From contig NZ_PYMJ01000008.1 of NCBI RefSeq assembly GCF_003025615.1, forward strand, positions 166,207 to 230,206: a stretch of 64,000 nt of DNA, read 5' to 3'. Position numbers and translations under genes: made by a program. Numbering within the stretch: the stretch's first letter is position 1; every line of letters starts with the position of its first letter. The DNA is from Photobacterium frigidiphilum. Its GTDB lineage: Bacteria > Pseudomonadota > Gammaproteobacteria > Enterobacterales > Vibrionaceae. Positions 36,742 through 46,661 of the stretch are shown here, in pieces. Under the pieces are notes generated by a model. The model searched no databases and was not told where the DNA came from. It saw only the letters and a list, made by a program, of their open reading frames with translations.

Positions 36742-39700
36742 ATGATTAAGACATTCCTCACCACATTATTGGTGATTACCCTTTTAGCTGGGATCACATG
36801 TGTATGGCTGTTATTACCAACAGTACAGTGGTTGTGGCTACAGGTTAGCATCACTGTGGTTAGCGTGATTGTGTTGTCCGTTATAGCGGTATATCTGTAT
36901 AAATGGAGACAAAAACAACGCGATAATCAAGATGTACATGAACAACATATTTTGCTTAAGCAAGATACTAAAGTTATTCAGCAGCTGTTTAAATTAGCGA
37001 CAAAAAAAATCCGTGGTCATGGAACGAATAAGCTCGACAGCCTTTATAGCTTGCCTTGGTATATCGTTTTAGGTGGTGAAAAAGAAGCCAAAAGCGCGCT
37101 ATTGCAACAAAACGGATTAGAACCTGTTCTAGATAAACACCTTCAAGATAGTGATAGTGAACAGTATTTAAAATTTTGGAGCAACGATCATGCGGTCGTT
37201 ATCGAAATTGGTCATCGTATTTTTGATAGTGAAGGTGTTGATGAAACGTTGTGGAACATTGTCGCGCAGCAACTATTAAAATATCGCCCTAGACAAGGTT
37301 TGAATGGTATTGCCGCGGTGATCGGTTGTGATCGTTTATTACAAGGTGATCGTAAAGAGCGTCAAAAAATCAGTTCAAACTATCAAGAAGCGACGCTCTC
37401 TATGAGCGGTTTATTGGGCCTCACATTACCAGTGTATTGCCTGTTCTCTAAAGCCGATACCATCGCTGATTTTGTCGAATTTTTTGAAAGCTTTTCTGGG
37501 TGTGATGTTGAGAATCCATTCGGGGTGACATTCCCTTGCGATACATCAAAACGCTTCGATAAGTACAAATTTGAAGAACTACGCAAAGGGTTATTGAAAT
37601 CTTTGGCGACTCAACAGTTCGAGCTTTTGAGAAATATAAGCAGTGAAAAGTCGGGTTCTGTTATTGCTTTACCATATCAGTTACGCATCTTTTTTGATCG
37701 TGTTGAAGAATTATTAACTGATATTGGTCGAGAAAACCGAGTGCGTGAAGCGGTATGGATCCGAGGCTCTTACTTACTCTCGTCTGGTCAAAAGGGAAAT
37801 GAATTCGATTTATTGACTCAAACCGTTGCAGAACGTGCTGAGTTCAATTCCTTGCTAACTCGAGAGCAAACTCCAGGACGCCGCAGTTACTTTTCATCAC
37901 GTTTATTTAGCCATGTCATTCTGCCTGAAAAGGGCATTGTAGGGGTGAATGAATGGCGTCATGCTGGCTATCTTGTAGCGCGCAGCGCCACACTGTTATT
38001 CGTGCTTTCTGCGGTTTCTATGGTCGGCTTAGTCCTGAAAGACAATTGGAATCAAGACGAGCAGTGGCGTGCGGATGCAATGACACAACTACGCTTGTAT
38101 GTAAGTGATATTCAACGACTTGAAAGTAACTATTCTTGGTCGGATATGATTGCCATTCTTAATGAATTACGCGTAGTGGCTGATGCTGGGATCATGCCTA
38201 AAGCTTGGTACCAGCAAGTCAGCATTAAGCAAGGCGATACTGCCGATCGTATTTATACAACTTATCAAGAGCAGCTTAATCTTATCTTGTTACCAAAACT
38301 TGAAGAGCTAATTAGTAGTGAGCTATATGTCTACGTTAGCTTGGGTAACCCGAGTAAAATCTTTGAAATACTTCGTTATTACCAAATGCTTTTTGATAAG
38401 CAATATCTTGATGTGGATGAGATACAAACATATTTGCTCGATAATCTAAAAGATCAAGGTGACGTTTCATCAACTGACATCAATACACTATCAGTGCTTA
38501 TTGAAGACTTATTTAATAGCAACTACAGCGGAAGTATTGCGCCTAACAAAGAGCTGATTGCGGTTGCGACGAATAATCTTGACGGCTTATCTCCTGAACG
38601 ATTGATCTATGCGCGCATTAAAAGCCTGCCTGAATACCGTAAACAAGTGGATATTCGCCGACAGTTAGGTGAAAAATTTGACTCAATGTTTGAATTTTCT
38701 GATGGCTTTCATGGTTATTTAGTGCCAGAAATTTTCACAAAACAAGGTTATAGCCAAATTGATCTTACCGCCAAATCGGAATTACTTCGTAGACAACTGA
38801 GTGACTTTAAAGCGATTCAAGGCGATTCGTCAGGAACGTCAATTACCGAAATAACAGATTTAAGTAAACAGATACAAAGGCTGTATTTTTCTGATTATGT
38901 CTATCACTGGAAAGATCTCCTGAATAACATCCATATTAAGAAATTAGGCTCAAGTTCTGATTTCGCGTATGCATTAAAAAATGCGCGTGAGCCAGCAACC
39001 AGCCCTATTTTAGACGTACTTGGTGCCTTGGTTGTGAATACGACCTTGGCGGTAGAAGAGCAGCCCGATACTAAAGGTAATAAACGTATTGCTTCTCAGC
39101 TTGGCTTAAAGAAAGTCGCTAAAGGGCTGAAAAAGGCAGACAGAATCAACCGAGCGGTAGGTGACAAGTTACTAAGATTACAACCTTCATATGCCGTCAA
39201 TGAAGCTTTTATCAACTACGCAAATTACGTTAATGGTACAGGAAAGAAAGGGGGTCCAATCCCTATTGATGCACTGATTAAAGAGTTTGATGCACTCAAT
39301 CTTTATTTTGATAGTGCACTCAGTAGTTCAAATCCTGGAAAAGCTTTTCATGCTTATTCTCTTGCGCATGCAGAAGGAAGCCAAGACGCAATCGAATTGT
39401 TTAAACGTCAGGGAAGTCAATCTCCTAGCCAGGTAGCTAAGTGGACTAAAAGCATTGCAGAACAATCTTGGAAGCAGGTCGTTTCTGGGAGTATTGGCTA
39501 CTTGAATAAGCAGTGGAATGAGCAAGTTTATCAATTTTACGCTGCGGCAGTTGAAGGACGTTTTCCGTTTTCAGTTCAAGGTCGAGGAGAAGTCGATCTC
39601 AATGATTTTGTGCAGTTCTTTAAACCTCAAGGTCGAATTGACCAGTATGTCGATACATTACTCAAACCTTTTGTGTATTGGGATAACGGAACTCTAAAGC

Positions 39701-40197
39701 TCAATGAAGTGGATGGGGTAACACTGCCAATTAGTGCAATAACAAGAAAGCAATTACGCCAGGCCCGCCAACTGCGTAAAACCTTTTTTGGCCCAACTGG
39801 TCAGGAGTTAGCACTTAAATTCGCCTTCCGCCCAAGCTCTATGAGTACTTCAGTAACGGCGTATCAAATTCGCGAGTCAGAAAGCGTATTTAGTTATCGC
39901 CATGGACCAAGAGTGTGGACTGAGCTTACTTGGCCTTCTACCGCGGTGGATGGATATCTAACAACCAATTTCTATCAAGGCGAGAACCGAGTAGCAACGC
40001 GATCTTATACTGGCCAATGGGCGCTTTTTAGAGCCTTATTTGATGGTAATTCGAGTAAAACTGCGACTCGCCTTGTACGTAAATGGAATTACAAGCTGAA
40101 CGATAACAGCATCGTGATTGACTACACCTTACGTGACTCAGATGAAACATTGGATAAGTCTTTGTTTACTTCGTTTTCTTTACCTTCAAAACTGTAA
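36742..40197 (+). CDS. tssM: TssM (IcmF) inner-membrane core protein
   Basis: 1151 residues, normal length. Two N-terminal membrane helices (about 4-22 and 32-53) precede a cytoplasmic domain, a third membrane helix (near 415-432) and a large periplasmic part ending in the TssJ-binding beta domain (DNSIVIDYTLRDSDETLDKSLFTSF). The usual Walker A GxxxxGK[ST] is replaced at residues 111-118 by GGEKEAKS, so ATP/GTP binding is probably lost. The sequence around it, LPWYIVLGGEKEAKSALLQQNGL, still aligns to the family. It starts one base after tssL ends. Confidence 0.94.
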   Translation: MIKTFLTTLLVITLLAGITCVWLLLPTVQWLWLQVSITVVSVIVLSVIAVYLYKWRQKQRDNQDVHEQHILLKQDTKVIQQLFKLATKKIRGHGTNKLDSLYSLPWYIVLGGEKEAKSALLQQNGLEPVLDKHLQDSDSEQYLKFWSNDHAVVIEIGHRIFDSEGVDETLWNIVAQQLLKYRPRQGLNGIAAVIGCDRLLQGDRKERQKISSNYQEATLSMSGLLGLTLPVYCLFSKADTIADFVEFFESFSGCDVENPFGVTFPCDTSKRFDKYKFEELRKGLLKSLATQQFELLRNISSEKSGSVIALPYQLRIFFDRVEELLTDIGRENRVREAVWIRGSYLLSSGQKGNEFDLLTQTVAERAEFNSLLTREQTPGRRSYFSSRLFSHVILPEKGIVGVNEWRHAGYLVARSATLLFVLSAVSMVGLVLKDNWNQDEQWRADAMTQLRLYVSDIQRLESNYSWSDMIAILNELRVVADAGIMPKAWYQQVSIKQGDTADRIYTTYQEQLNLILLPKLEELISSELYVYVSLGNPSKIFEILRYYQMLFDKQYLDVDEIQTYLLDNLKDQGDVSSTDINTLSVLIEDLFNSNYSGSIAPNKELIAVATNNLDGLSPERLIYARIKSLPEYRKQVDIRRQLGEKFDSMFEFSDGFHGYLVPEIFTKQGYSQIDLTAKSELLRRQLSDFKAIQGDSSGTSITEITDLSKQIQRLYFSDYVYHWKDLLNNIHIKKLGSSSDFAYALKNAREPATSPILDVLGALVVNTTLAVEEQPDTKGNKRIASQLGLKKVAKGLKKADRINRAVGDKLLRLQPSYAVNEAFINYANYVNGTGKKGGPIPIDALIKEFDALNLYFDSALSSSNPGKAFHAYSLAHAEGSQDAIELFKRQGSQSPSQVAKWTKSIAEQSWKQVVSGSIGYLNKQWNEQVYQFYAAAVEGRFPFSVQGRGEVDLNDFVQFFKPQGRIDQYVDTLLKPFVYWDNGTLKLNEVDGVTLPISAITRKQLRQARQLRKTFFGPTGQELALKFAFRPSSMSTSVTAYQIRESESVFSYRHGPRVWTELTWPSTAVDGYLTTNFYQGENRVATRSYTGQWALFRALFDGNSSKTATRLVRKWNYKLNDNSIVIDYTLRDSDETLDKSLFTSFSLPSKL

Positions 40198-40209
40198 AAG
40201 GTGAAAGGA

Positions 40210-40833
40210 ATGGTGTCATCAACTAGCAAAAATGCGAGTACTCACTTTGTTGTTAATGAGTTGGTTAATTGGGATGAAGTTGGGAAATCTTATGCCATAG
40301 AAAAAGATTTTCAACGTGAGCACTCCGCTCTTATGGATTGTAAAGGTTCTTATATCCAGGAGTTAGTGCGTGTAGATAACGGTAACAAATATTTGTTTTG
40401 CAAATATTATAGAAATGCAATTCCTTTGAGTAAATTTGCAATAGAGCAAATCAGCCAATTTTTGGATGTGTTGCCTGCAATCATTAGAGCAATTGACCAT
40501 TGCCATCGCAGAGGCTGGGTTCATGGTGATATAAAGCCATCAAACATTTTGTTTATACCTGAAACCGGCTCTATTCGACTAATTGATTTTGGTGCGAGCT
40601 TTCCTTTAGGAACAAATAGGCAAGGATTAGATTGCTGGCAGGTGTCAAAGGGGTATTCACCTGAAAATAAACTAAAAGGGTTAGGTGAAGTTACTGTTAG
40701 TGATGATTGGTACGCTTTATCAAAAATGATCGAGCAGACCATAAGTTTTATTTCGGACAAAAAAATACGGAGTCGAGCCATTTCCATTAAGTGCTCACTA
40801 ACACATTGGTTCAATACAACATTAATTCAATAA
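40210..40833 (+). CDS. Small Ser/Thr protein-kinase-like protein of the T6SS cluster (PpkA-type core)
   Basis: 207 residues from the ATG at 40210 (ribosome-binding AAAAGG 8 bases upstream); a GTG three codons earlier is possible. The catalytic loop HGDIKPSNIL (Asp107) and the DFG region IRLIDFGAS are intact. The N-lobe is short: no glycine-rich loop is visible and the VAIK-type Lys is uncertain. Full PpkA proteins add transmembrane and periplasmic or von Willebrand domains, which are absent here. It probably phosphorylates or binds the FHA protein. The cognate phosphatase PppA is not encoded in the window. Confidence 0.8.
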   Translation: MVSSTSKNASTHFVVNELVNWDEVGKSYAIEKDFQREHSALMDCKGSYIQELVRVDNGNKYLFCKYYRNAIPLSKFAIEQISQFLDVLPAIIRAIDHCHRRGWVHGDIKPSNILFIPETGSIRLIDFGASFPLGTNRQGLDCWQVSKGYSPENKLKGLGEVTVSDDWYALSKMIEQTISFISDKKIRSRAISIKCSLTHWFNTTLIQ

Positions 40834-40885
40834 GAAATAGTTGAATGAACCGAATACTACATAATGATAATAAATAGGAGGCACT

Positions 40886-42163
40886 ATGCCTGTTTCGATT
40901 GCTGAAGTACTTAAACATACAGATATGGAAGGCTGGAAAGCTCAAGAAAAGCTAGCCTATGAAGGAAGAGTAACCATAATAAACTATTTATCAAGTTTAA
41001 AGGTTGAAAGAGCACCTACGGTTGGCTTAGACCTTATCGGGAACTTTGTGATGGACACGACAGCAGTTACTGATGCCTGTGGGACTGCAAAAAGGTTGAT
41101 TAAGGAACAGGTTAGCGACATCTTGCAGAAATCTCAAGTATTGTTAAAAGTGACTAAAGTAGCGGAGAGCGTAAGCACTGCAATTCATCAAAGCAGACCT
41201 GTCAAATTTTTCAAATCAATTGGAACGTCAATTAAAGAAAAAGTAATATCGACCAAAGACAGTTTAATTGCGAAGCTCGAAAAGTTGATTCAACGCTTTT
41301 GTAGTAATATTCTAGATAAACTTAAAAAAGCTTATAAAGATATTAAATGGGTCACTAATTATTTGGTAGATATTTCGTTGTGGCTAGTCTCATCAATAGT
41401 GGGTGATTTGAGCTCCCTTATTCCAGGCTTAGGTTATGTGCAAAATGCCGCGGACATATATAAAGGAGCAAAGAAAGCGGTTACAGGGTTAACAAGTTAT
41501 TTCTCGCTTAAACTATCAGGTCGTGGTGTACGATTGAATGATGGGTATCCAGATATAATTGCATATGACATCTCTTCTCACATGGCTTGTAAAGGGTTTC
41601 TTGGTATAAAAGATGTTGGTGTGAAAATTGGTCAGATCGCGGTACAAGCCGCTGGTGATGCCGTTGCAGCAGTCGGAAGTGTTGTTAATTATGTAATAAA
41701 TGTACTGGGGCGAATTGCTACCGCTATTGATTATATAATTCAAAGAGTTAATTTATACCGCGTAAAGAAAAAAGCTAAAATTGAAAGAGATAAATTACTT
41801 CATTCCAATAGTTTAGCTCTTAACGCAGATTCATTTAATGAATGGTTTGCTGAATCTATGGCTTTGAGCCCTATTTTGACAGCTCTTTTGATGCATTCGA
41901 ATACTATTGCTCATCCTATGGTGTTCTTGTCTCTCTTAGATCGGTATGGTCGCTTAAAAGGTTACTCTCAGTCAAACTTCGACAAAGGCACCGTTCATAT
42001 TAATAATATCAAGAATCAAGCATTAGGTTACATTAAAGAGTATTCAGACCAATACTCTGTAAAATTTGAACCTGGTTTACAAATGCACAAGGACCTGCTG
42101 GATATGGCTATGTCACCTACGAAAATAATTCACAGTGTGTTGGAGAACCCATATAAGAAATGA
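40886..42163 (+). CDS. Helical protein with hydrophobic stretches, possible T6SS cargo
   Basis: 425 residues with no family I recognise. A good ribosome-binding site (TAGGAGGCACT) precedes the ATG. The first 120 residues are mainly helical and charged. Long hydrophobic and small-residue helices occur near residues 165-195 (WLVSSIVGDLSSLIPGLGYV) and 250-295 (AVQAAGDAVAAVGSVVNYVI). These resemble pore-forming or membrane-inserting segments but are not classic transmembrane anchors. There is no signal peptide. The position behind the kinase and before two putative protease genes suggests a T6SS effector or an effector partner. No immunity-like gene was identified beside it. Confidence 0.55.
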   Translation: MPVSIAEVLKHTDMEGWKAQEKLAYEGRVTIINYLSSLKVERAPTVGLDLIGNFVMDTTAVTDACGTAKRLIKEQVSDILQKSQVLLKVTKVAESVSTAIHQSRPVKFFKSIGTSIKEKVISTKDSLIAKLEKLIQRFCSNILDKLKKAYKDIKWVTNYLVDISLWLVSSIVGDLSSLIPGLGYVQNAADIYKGAKKAVTGLTSYFSLKLSGRGVRLNDGYPDIIAYDISSHMACKGFLGIKDVGVKIGQIAVQAAGDAVAAVGSVVNYVINVLGRIATAIDYIIQRVNLYRVKKKAKIERDKLLHSNSLALNADSFNEWFAESMALSPILTALLMHSNTIAHPMVFLSLLDRYGRLKGYSQSNFDKGTVHINNIKNQALGYIKEYSDQYSVKFEPGLQMHKDLLDMAMSPTKIIHSVLENPYKK

Positions 42164-42256
42164 TAGAGAGTAAATATTTATCTCTATAGAAGCTATGTGA
42201 ACCAGAAAACATAATTAGTGAAGGTCGCTTTGACTATATTTAGTCAGCGATCATAA

Positions 42257-42283
42257 AAGGCCAATTCTGTATTGATTGGCCTT
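42257..42283 (+). terminator. Hairpin between the cargo genes
   Basis: A 9-bp stem (AAGGCCAAT / ATTGGCCTT) with a 9-base loop, but only a short T-run on the plus strand. It probably causes partial termination ahead of the YopT-like gene. A second weaker stem (TGACT / AGTCA) lies just upstream. Confidence 0.45.
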
Positions 42284-42303
42284 AACTTTATGCAGGTACA
42301 AAT

Positions 42304-42966
42304 ATGAATCAAGAAAAGAAAGCAATGCTGGAAAAAGCGTTGTATTTGTACAAGATTGAATTTGTAAAGGCGGCAGAAAAAAGCCGAGCTGAAATCAACT
42401 ACCTTGGCCAGCATTCACTCTTGTGGGGTACTATGGGGGCAAATGGGATTAGCCCTGCGTTTTGGTTTGGTGTGTGTGCAGGCTTGGCGATTGAGTGGAC
42501 TAAGTATCGAGTAGTCGGAAATAGTTTCGTTAGCACGTTAGATAGTGCAAGGTCGGAAGCTTTCATCACTCCTGAAAAAGAGCGAAAGATTATCGCCAGT
42601 TTGAAAGCTGACATTGAACGCTCGCATCGCTTACAAGATCAACTTACTCTCGCGTTGAAAGGTACTTGCAAACCGACGGGAAAAGTCTACACCAGTGTTT
42701 ACCCATTCAATAATGCGTATTCTTCTCTTAAAGAAGGCAATTATTATTACGTGTCGAGTGGCTCTCATGCGACAGCTATGTATGTGGGTAGGAAAGGAAA
42801 AATTGATTTTTATGATCCGAATATTGGTGAAGCGTTAGGTATGTCAAAGCCAGCATTGCAAGGCTATTCGAGAGCTGCAGCAGAGTCTTCATGCAAAGTC
42901 GAAGGTGTTGATTTTTCGAAACTTAAAACGAAAAAACTAACAATAACGGAATTTCAACCTATTTAG
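42304..42966 (+). CDS. Putative YopT-like (C58-type) cysteine protease, T6SS cargo candidate
   Basis: 220 residues, no signal peptide. Three short motifs match the catalytic order of family C58 (YopT, AvrPphB): FWFGVCAGLAIEW with Cys58, SGSHATAMYVG with His155, and DFYDPNIGE with Asp171. The His-Asp spacing of 16 equals that of YopT (His258, Asp274). The N-terminal helix and the GLxIEW signature after the Cys also fit. YopT-type proteases cleave GTPases or kinases inside eukaryotic host cells. The location directly behind the T6SS genes makes delivery plausible. The target and any immunity protein are unknown. Confidence 0.72.
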   Translation: MNQEKKAMLEKALYLYKIEFVKAAEKSRAEINYLGQHSLLWGTMGANGISPAFWFGVCAGLAIEWTKYRVVGNSFVSTLDSARSEAFITPEKERKIIASLKADIERSHRLQDQLTLALKGTCKPTGKVYTSVYPFNNAYSSLKEGNYYYVSSGSHATAMYVGRKGKIDFYDPNIGEALGMSKPALQGYSRAAAESSCKVEGVDFSKLKTKKLTITEFQPI

Positions 42967-43039
42967 TCAGCCAAAATTTAGTGTGCGAGTATAAATACGT
43001 AACTAACGTAATATAAAAATTATAGCGTGAGAGAAGTGA

Positions 43040-43978
43040 ATGAAAATTAGCCTAAACGTAGCAAAATTAAAATCAATCGTTGCAGGGGCTGCATCAGCCA
43101 CTACTTTTGCAAAAATAGCCCAAGAATTGATTAGTTTAGCTGAGAGTCGAGATTTTAAAATCAGTTATTGCGAGGCTCCAAACCCGAATGCAATGCCGCT
43201 GTATGATGCTGTATCTAAAAAGTTAATCGGAGCGCATGTAACATATCGAAAAAATGATATGCCAAACTTCATTCACGAAATGACTCACGCGAGTGTATTG
43301 AAATCATATCAATGTGATTTGATTAATTACTATTGTGGTACAACAAATACGGTACCGTTGGAATACGGTTCAACGAAAATTGATGGTTCTTATGACAACA
43401 CGGTTTCAGCGCTAGGAGTCAGCTTAATCAGCCGTCGAAAGGCTTGGTATCGAAGTGATTGCGAAAGAACATTACAAGGGAACTTGCAAGGTTTGATGAG
43501 AGTGGCGGAAAGCGGTAATTATGTTCAGTCGCCAGAACCTTATATGTCGGTAGATGAGAAAAAACGACTAAAAGAGCTCAAAGGAAATGGCGATATTCGA
43601 TTGTTGGACTTTTTAGAAGATATGAACGAACGTGGTTTAGTCGTAAAGTCTAATAAGTTTTTAAAAGCATCAGAAATCAATAAAATACAAATAGAGATGG
43701 AATTAACAAGGCGAAAAAAGTGGATAAAAGATCGTATCAATTACGGTTTAAACGGGATGAGTGGCTTGGGCGATGTTCATTTTGAATACGATACTGTTGT
43801 GAACCAAATGCTGACTCAAATGCATTTGTGGGGTTATGATTCTCGCTATGAATTGTTCAGAGCAATAGACCAAGTGGCTTTAGAGGCTTATGAGCGTCGT
43901 GTAAGTGCTCTTGAAATCCAGAAGCTGGGAGGAATCACACGCCCAGTGATTGCTATACCTCGCAATATTACTTTTTAA
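43040..43978 (+). CDS. Putative zinc metallopeptidase (HEMTH motif), T6SS cargo candidate
   Basis: 312 residues. A zinc-protease signature appears as FIHEMTHAS, giving HExxH at residues 79-83 (His79, Glu80, His83). The third ligand is not certain; a Glu or His about 25-60 residues later is usual (for example in LEYG near 108). The N-terminal hydrophobic stretch (KSIVAGAASATTFAKIA) is too weak for a signal peptide, which fits a cytosolic effector. The family is not recognised. It follows the YopT-like gene by 73 bases, and a terminator for the opposite chemoreceptor gene closes the region. It is the last gene of the T6SS locus. Confidence 0.6.
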   Translation: MKISLNVAKLKSIVAGAASATTFAKIAQELISLAESRDFKISYCEAPNPNAMPLYDAVSKKLIGAHVTYRKNDMPNFIHEMTHASVLKSYQCDLINYYCGTTNTVPLEYGSTKIDGSYDNTVSALGVSLISRRKAWYRSDCERTLQGNLQGLMRVAESGNYVQSPEPYMSVDEKKRLKELKGNGDIRLLDFLEDMNERGLVVKSNKFLKASEINKIQIEMELTRRKKWIKDRINYGLNGMSGLGDVHFEYDTVVNQMLTQMHLWGYDSRYELFRAIDQVALEAYERRVSALEIQKLGGITRPVIAIPRNITF

Positions 43979-44022
43979 GCACGGCTATAACGTAATGTAT
44001 TAATTCGTTAGTTCTAAAAAAA

Positions 44023-44038
44023 GAGGCCCAAAGGCCTC
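44023..44038 (-). terminator. Intrinsic terminator of the chemoreceptor gene
   Basis: The stem GAGGCC / GGCCTC with loop CAAA is followed on the minus strand by TTTTTTT. It marks the end of the minus-strand chemoreceptor gene and may also stop plus-strand T6SS transcription. Confidence 0.8.
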
Positions 44039-44073
44039 CTGATATTTGATGAAAATTACATGTTCAAGCGTAA

Positions 44074-46116
44074 TTAATGGAAGTAGTTCACCTGTTGTTT
44101 CAAGTCGCCCGACAAACCTTGCAATGTGGCTGCGCTGTTTGATGTTTTAGCGACAACATCACGACTCTGCTGATTAAGATTACTTATCTCCGTCGCGTTT
44201 GCTGCAATTTCTTGTGACACATGCGCTTGTTCTTCAGAGGTCGCAGCAATCACTTCTGATTGCGCCGCAATGGCCGTCACTTGCATTGTGATACTTTCTA
44301 GCGCTAATCCCGCTTGAGTGGCTTGCTCTGTCACTCGTTGACCTTTCGTTTGACTCTCTGACATCATGGTCACAGCACTGTTGGTACACAAACGTAACTG
44401 ATCAATGATGGCAACAACCTCTTTCACAGATTCTTGCGTACGGTGCGCCAACGTACGCACTTCATCAGCAACCACCGCGAACCCACGTCCTTGCTCACCA
44501 GCACGCGCAGCTTCAATGGCTGCATTCAATGCCAACAAGTTCGTTTGTCCTGCTATCTCATCAATCATACGTGTCACGGCCTGAATGTTGTCACTTTCAA
44601 GGCTAACTTTATCGATCGCCTCTGCCGACTGACGTAACTGTTCATTGAGATTCGCAATTTCGACACTGACCTGCCCCACCAACTCAGAACCCGAGACACT
44701 ATCTTCATTGGCTGATCGTACACTGGATGCTATTTCTTCTACTTGCTGCGCCACAGATTGCGCCGACGATGCCATTTCTTCGATGGCAGTGACCACTTGT
44801 TCCACTTGATCCTGTTGCTTTTCAGACTGCGATAAACAGGCACTGGCATCACTTGAAACGCTATCAGCTTGCGTTTGAACTGCATCACTGGTGGTGCGAA
44901 TTTGACTAACAAGCTCATTAAGATTGTGTGCCATATGACGCACACCATAAGTTAGGCGCTCAATTTCATTGTGAGACTGCGCTTCTCCGCCCGACATAGA
45001 CAGACTAACTTCGCCTTCCCCCAGACGATCCATATAACCAGAAAGCTCCGTCAGTGGGCGGGTCATTTTATTGAGTAAAATACTCAAACAAACAAATGTT
45101 ACTGTGCCGACCACCACAGAAATCATGATGATCAAATTCAACAGATCTTGGCTAGCTTTGGTTACTTCACTGACAAATGTGCCACCCAGCAGCTTCCAGT
45201 TCCAGCCTGGTACTTCGGTGTACACCACATATTTTTCGCCAATCACACCTTGATATTCAAAGGGGTAAAATAACACCCCACTTGTCTGTTCAAAGATCTG
45301 ACCAAACGGTTTATCACCATTGTAATCGCTAATAGCTATAATCGACTTATTACCCACTGGCTGAGTAGGGTGGTAAAGGTATACCCCAAGTCGGTTAGGA
45401 TCATTATCTGTTACGAATGTATACCCAGTGTCACCCCAAGAGATATTGCCTAGATTTGCAAAAATAGCTTTCGTTGCGGCTTCAATCGGTAATCCAATGA
45501 AAGAGATACCTTGAACCTGACCATGAGTATCTTTGATCGGGGAATAATATGTTAAGTAAGCATGCCCAAACAGCGTAACTTTTGCGTAGTACGGTTTACC
45601 ACTTCTCAAAGCGGCATAGCCAGGGTGGTTTTTCCCTAATAAAGTGCCTACCGCACGCTCTCCACTTTGAGTTTTTAGTGAGGTGGCTACTCGTAAGAAG
45701 TCACCTTGTGAGGCAAGGAATAAAGTTGCTACAGCACCGGTGTCTTGAGTGAAGCGATCAATCGTTGTTATGTTCCCCACCAAAGATTGACCATTGATAA
45801 AGGCATTAACGACCTGTTGGCCTTGATACTGGGTTAGCTCACCATTAAACGTAATTCCATGCAAATAACCATTACGAAAAGCACTTTCTAACTGCTTGGC
45901 ATTGTCTAAATATATATCAAATTGACTCGCAATCGTGTCAGCCAGCGCATTAAGTTTTGATTGATGTTCTTCCATGGTTTCTTTCAACAACACATCAGAA
46001 GCGTTTTGATACACCATGGTTGCGATTGAAGAAAATGAAATAATCAAAAAGAGGCTAATCACCAACCGTAACTGGACGCTAATACTGCTATTTTTTATCT
46101 TTTTCCACATGTACAT
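44074..46116 (-). CDS. Methyl-accepting chemotaxis protein with Cache-type sensor
   Basis: 680 residues. A transmembrane helix near residues 16-36 is followed by a periplasmic sensor of about 290 residues with Cache-like features ([32 protein letters not shown]). A second membrane helix near 325-350 precedes a HAMP segment ([24 protein letters not shown]). The signalling tip is complete: [43 protein letters not shown]. No C-terminal CheR-tethering pentapeptide is present; it ends VNYFH. The ligand is unknown, though Cache receptors often sense organic acids or amino acids. Confidence 0.95.
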   Translation of the reverse strand: MYMWKKIKNSSISVQLRLVISLFLIISFSSIATMVYQNASDVLLKETMEEHQSKLNALADTIASQFDIYLDNAKQLESAFRNGYLHGITFNGELTQYQGQQVVNAFINGQSLVGNITTIDRFTQDTGAVATLFLASQGDFLRVATSLKTQSGERAVGTLLGKNHPGYAALRSGKPYYAKVTLFGHAYLTYYSPIKDTHGQVQGISFIGLPIEAATKAIFANLGNISWGDTGYTFVTDNDPNRLGVYLYHPTQPVGNKSIIAISDYNGDKPFGQIFEQTSGVLFYPFEYQGVIGEKYVVYTEVPGWNWKLLGGTFVSEVTKASQDLLNLIIMISVVVGTVTFVCLSILLNKMTRPLTELSGYMDRLGEGEVSLSMSGGEAQSHNEIERLTYGVRHMAHNLNELVSQIRTTSDAVQTQADSVSSDASACLSQSEKQQDQVEQVVTAIEEMASSAQSVAQQVEEIASSVRSANEDSVSGSELVGQVSVEIANLNEQLRQSAEAIDKVSLESDNIQAVTRMIDEIAGQTNLLALNAAIEAARAGEQGRGFAVVADEVRTLAHRTQESVKEVVAIIDQLRLCTNSAVTMMSESQTKGQRVTEQATQAGLALESITMQVTAIAAQSEVIAATSEEQAHVSQEIAANATEISNLNQQSRDVVAKTSNSAATLQGLSGDLKQQVNYFH

Positions 46117-46471
46117 TCAGAGTAAGTCATAGTGACTTCTCCTCCACCGATAAATTTGAAAAAGAATGATGCATAGAATTTTTTGATGTGTAAATTACCA
46201 GACATGCATAAATCAAATAGAAATACAGTTACCTTGATCTAAGTTAGCTTAATGTGTGCCAATTTGGGTGATTTACGTGCGAGATGTAAAAAAATCCCCC
46301 ATTCAATTATAACTAATTACCTTATATATAAGCTACTTAGCGCATATTGATTGTTTGATTAATAGGGGGGCTCTTTAGGAGAAGAACGTTTTACTGCAGG
46401 GTTTAATGGGCAATTTCGTCAATTGACGTAAGCAGATCTGTTTCATGAAACCATGAATCGAATTGTTTACT
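46117..46471. other. AT-rich intergenic region
   Basis: 355 bases between the chemoreceptor start and the GFA relic. It should include the chemoreceptor promoter (left side). No gene or clear repeat was seen; a short inverted pair TTTCATG / CATGAA lies near 46440. Confidence 0.4.
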
Positions 46472-46633
46472 CTATTTGCTCTGTGATTGACGATCTGCTG
46501 GGTGATTCACACCATCACTAACCGGCACTTCACCTAATTCATACGGGTTAATACCCTCTAAACATCCCACATTGGTCCCGAATTTCACGGCACCGCAATG
46601 GCATTGCCCGGTATGAATAGGTTTGAGATCCAT
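46472..46633 (-). pseudogene. GFA-family gene reduced to 53 codons by in-frame deletion
   Basis: The ATG at 46633 opens a 53-codon frame. It starts with the GFA/Mss4-like zinc motif GQCHCGAVKF and then jumps directly to the C-terminal end of the same family, NVGCLEGINPYELGEVPVSDG. The roughly 70-80 residues between these blocks, which include further metal-binding Cys, are missing. The join keeps the frame, so the product could still be made, but it lacks the complete zinc site. Full-length family members are about 120-130 residues. It lies directly after the YgiC-like gene on the same strand. Confidence 0.72.
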
Positions 46634-46661
46634 TTCTTTTGTATTCCCTTGTTTGTGCTAA

